From JBAXSK01 sp044358815 (GTDB lineage: Bacteria > Cyanobacteriota > Cyanobacteriia > Pseudanabaenales > Pseudanabaenaceae): a stretch of DNA of 5,483 nucleotides. The notes under the pieces were generated by a model that saw nothing but the letters and a program-made list of their open reading frames with translations, searched no databases and was not told the DNA's origin. Each line of letters begins with the position of its first letter. Within the stretch, counting starts at the first letter, position 1. The stretch covers positions 1 to 5,483 of the forward strand of contig JBIKNH010000249.1 of assembly GCA_044358815.1 (NCBI GenBank). Direction: 5' to 3'. Made by a program: the position numbers and the translations under genes. Of this stretch, positions 5,290-5,483 are shown one piece after another.

Positions 5290-5483
5290 GTGACCCACTC
5301 ATTACCGCAAGCGCCCCAGCCGTCGCCTCCTCCCCCACCAAATACATTTTCTTGGGCAAAGGTTCTAGCCAAATGTGCCACTGGTTTAGGTTTAGCCCTA
5401 ACCGCTACGGGTTTAGGTGGGTTTTGGTATGGACGCTATTTTCTCAATGAGCAGTTGTCCCCTTGGTTACAGGGGGAATTGTC
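5290..5483 (+). CDS. Probable TamB-type (DUF490) envelope protein, N-terminal part
   Basis: The first 64 codons are visible; the gene runs off the window. The chain starts with a proline-rich cytoplasmic stretch (PQAPQPSPPPPPN, residues 6-18). One hydrophobic segment follows at about 25-47, rich in Gly, Ala and Leu. After it comes YGRYFLNEQLSPWLQGEL (47-64), which resembles the start of cyanobacterial TamB-like proteins, where a single anchor is followed by a phrase like FINxQLSPLVExxL. TamB family proteins are very long beta-helical proteins that bridge the inner and outer membranes, work with Omp85-type proteins and are linked to lipid transport; this is family knowledge. The GTG at 5290 is chosen because an in-frame TAA sits just upstream (5284) and GGGAG (5275-5279) lies ten bases before it. 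With only the anchor in view, another single-pass protein remains possible. Confidence 0.55.
   Translation, partial: MTHSLPQAPQPSPPPPPNTFSWAKVLAKCATGLGLALTATGLGGFWYGRYFLNEQLSPWLQGEL

Noticed and set aside
1..5483. CRISPR array, tRNA or rRNA gene, insertion sequence or phage integration site
   Set aside because: No regularly spaced repeats with spacers, no cloverleaf or rRNA-like stretch, no transposase frame and no terminal inverted repeats with target duplication were seen.

Overview
This window is most likely cyanobacterial chromosome. Three exact copies of the octamer GCGATCGC (HIP1) lie inside genes, where about 0.1 would be expected by chance. The ammonium-transporter tail, the isoaspartyl peptidase variant, the Uma2 gene and the TamB-like start all read like cyanobacterial versions as I remember them. 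Most genes lack a clear Shine-Dalgarno site, which also fits. The exact genus cannot be told from the sequence.

All recognisable genes are on the + strand. From left to right they are: (1) the last 61 codons of an Amt-type ammonium transporter, followed by a very good intrinsic terminator at 242-282; (2) a 415-base intergenic stretch leading to a plant-type L-asparaginase / isoaspartyl peptidase (604-1482); (3) 87 bases later, a renalase-like FAD oxidoreductase (real start probably ATG at 1570, end 2607); (4) a Uma2-family (DUF820) nuclease-fold protein (2745-3350), visibly more AT-rich than its neighbours; (5) a 503-base intergenic stretch with a palindromic TAACGCA/TGCGTTA element, a possible 26-codon hydrophobic ORF, an NtcA-like motif and a good -10 box; (6) an Old Yellow Enzyme-family alkene reductase (3854-4990); (7) a 299-base intergenic stretch with short tandem repeats; (8) the first 64 codons of a probable TamB-type envelope protein, cut by the window end.

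Functionally this looks like a row of mostly independent housekeeping and accessory genes, not one pathway. The one plausible link is nitrogen: ammonium uptake beside an enzyme that releases ammonia from asparagine or splits beta-aspartyl dipeptides, including the beta-Asp-Arg made during cyanophycin breakdown. A terminator separates these two genes, so they are not one operon. The peptidase and the renalase-like gene could be co-transcribed. Two flavoenzymes (renalase-like and OYE) handle reduced nicotinamide or electrophilic enones, but nothing in the sequence ties them together.

I do not see a clear new system here. The points most worth checking are the OYE active-site Asn/His position occupied by Phe, its unusual two-cysteine C-terminal insert, the two mutually exclusive hairpins at 3491-3544, the Ser-rich Amt tail, and the helically spaced tandem repeats upstream of the tamB-like gene.
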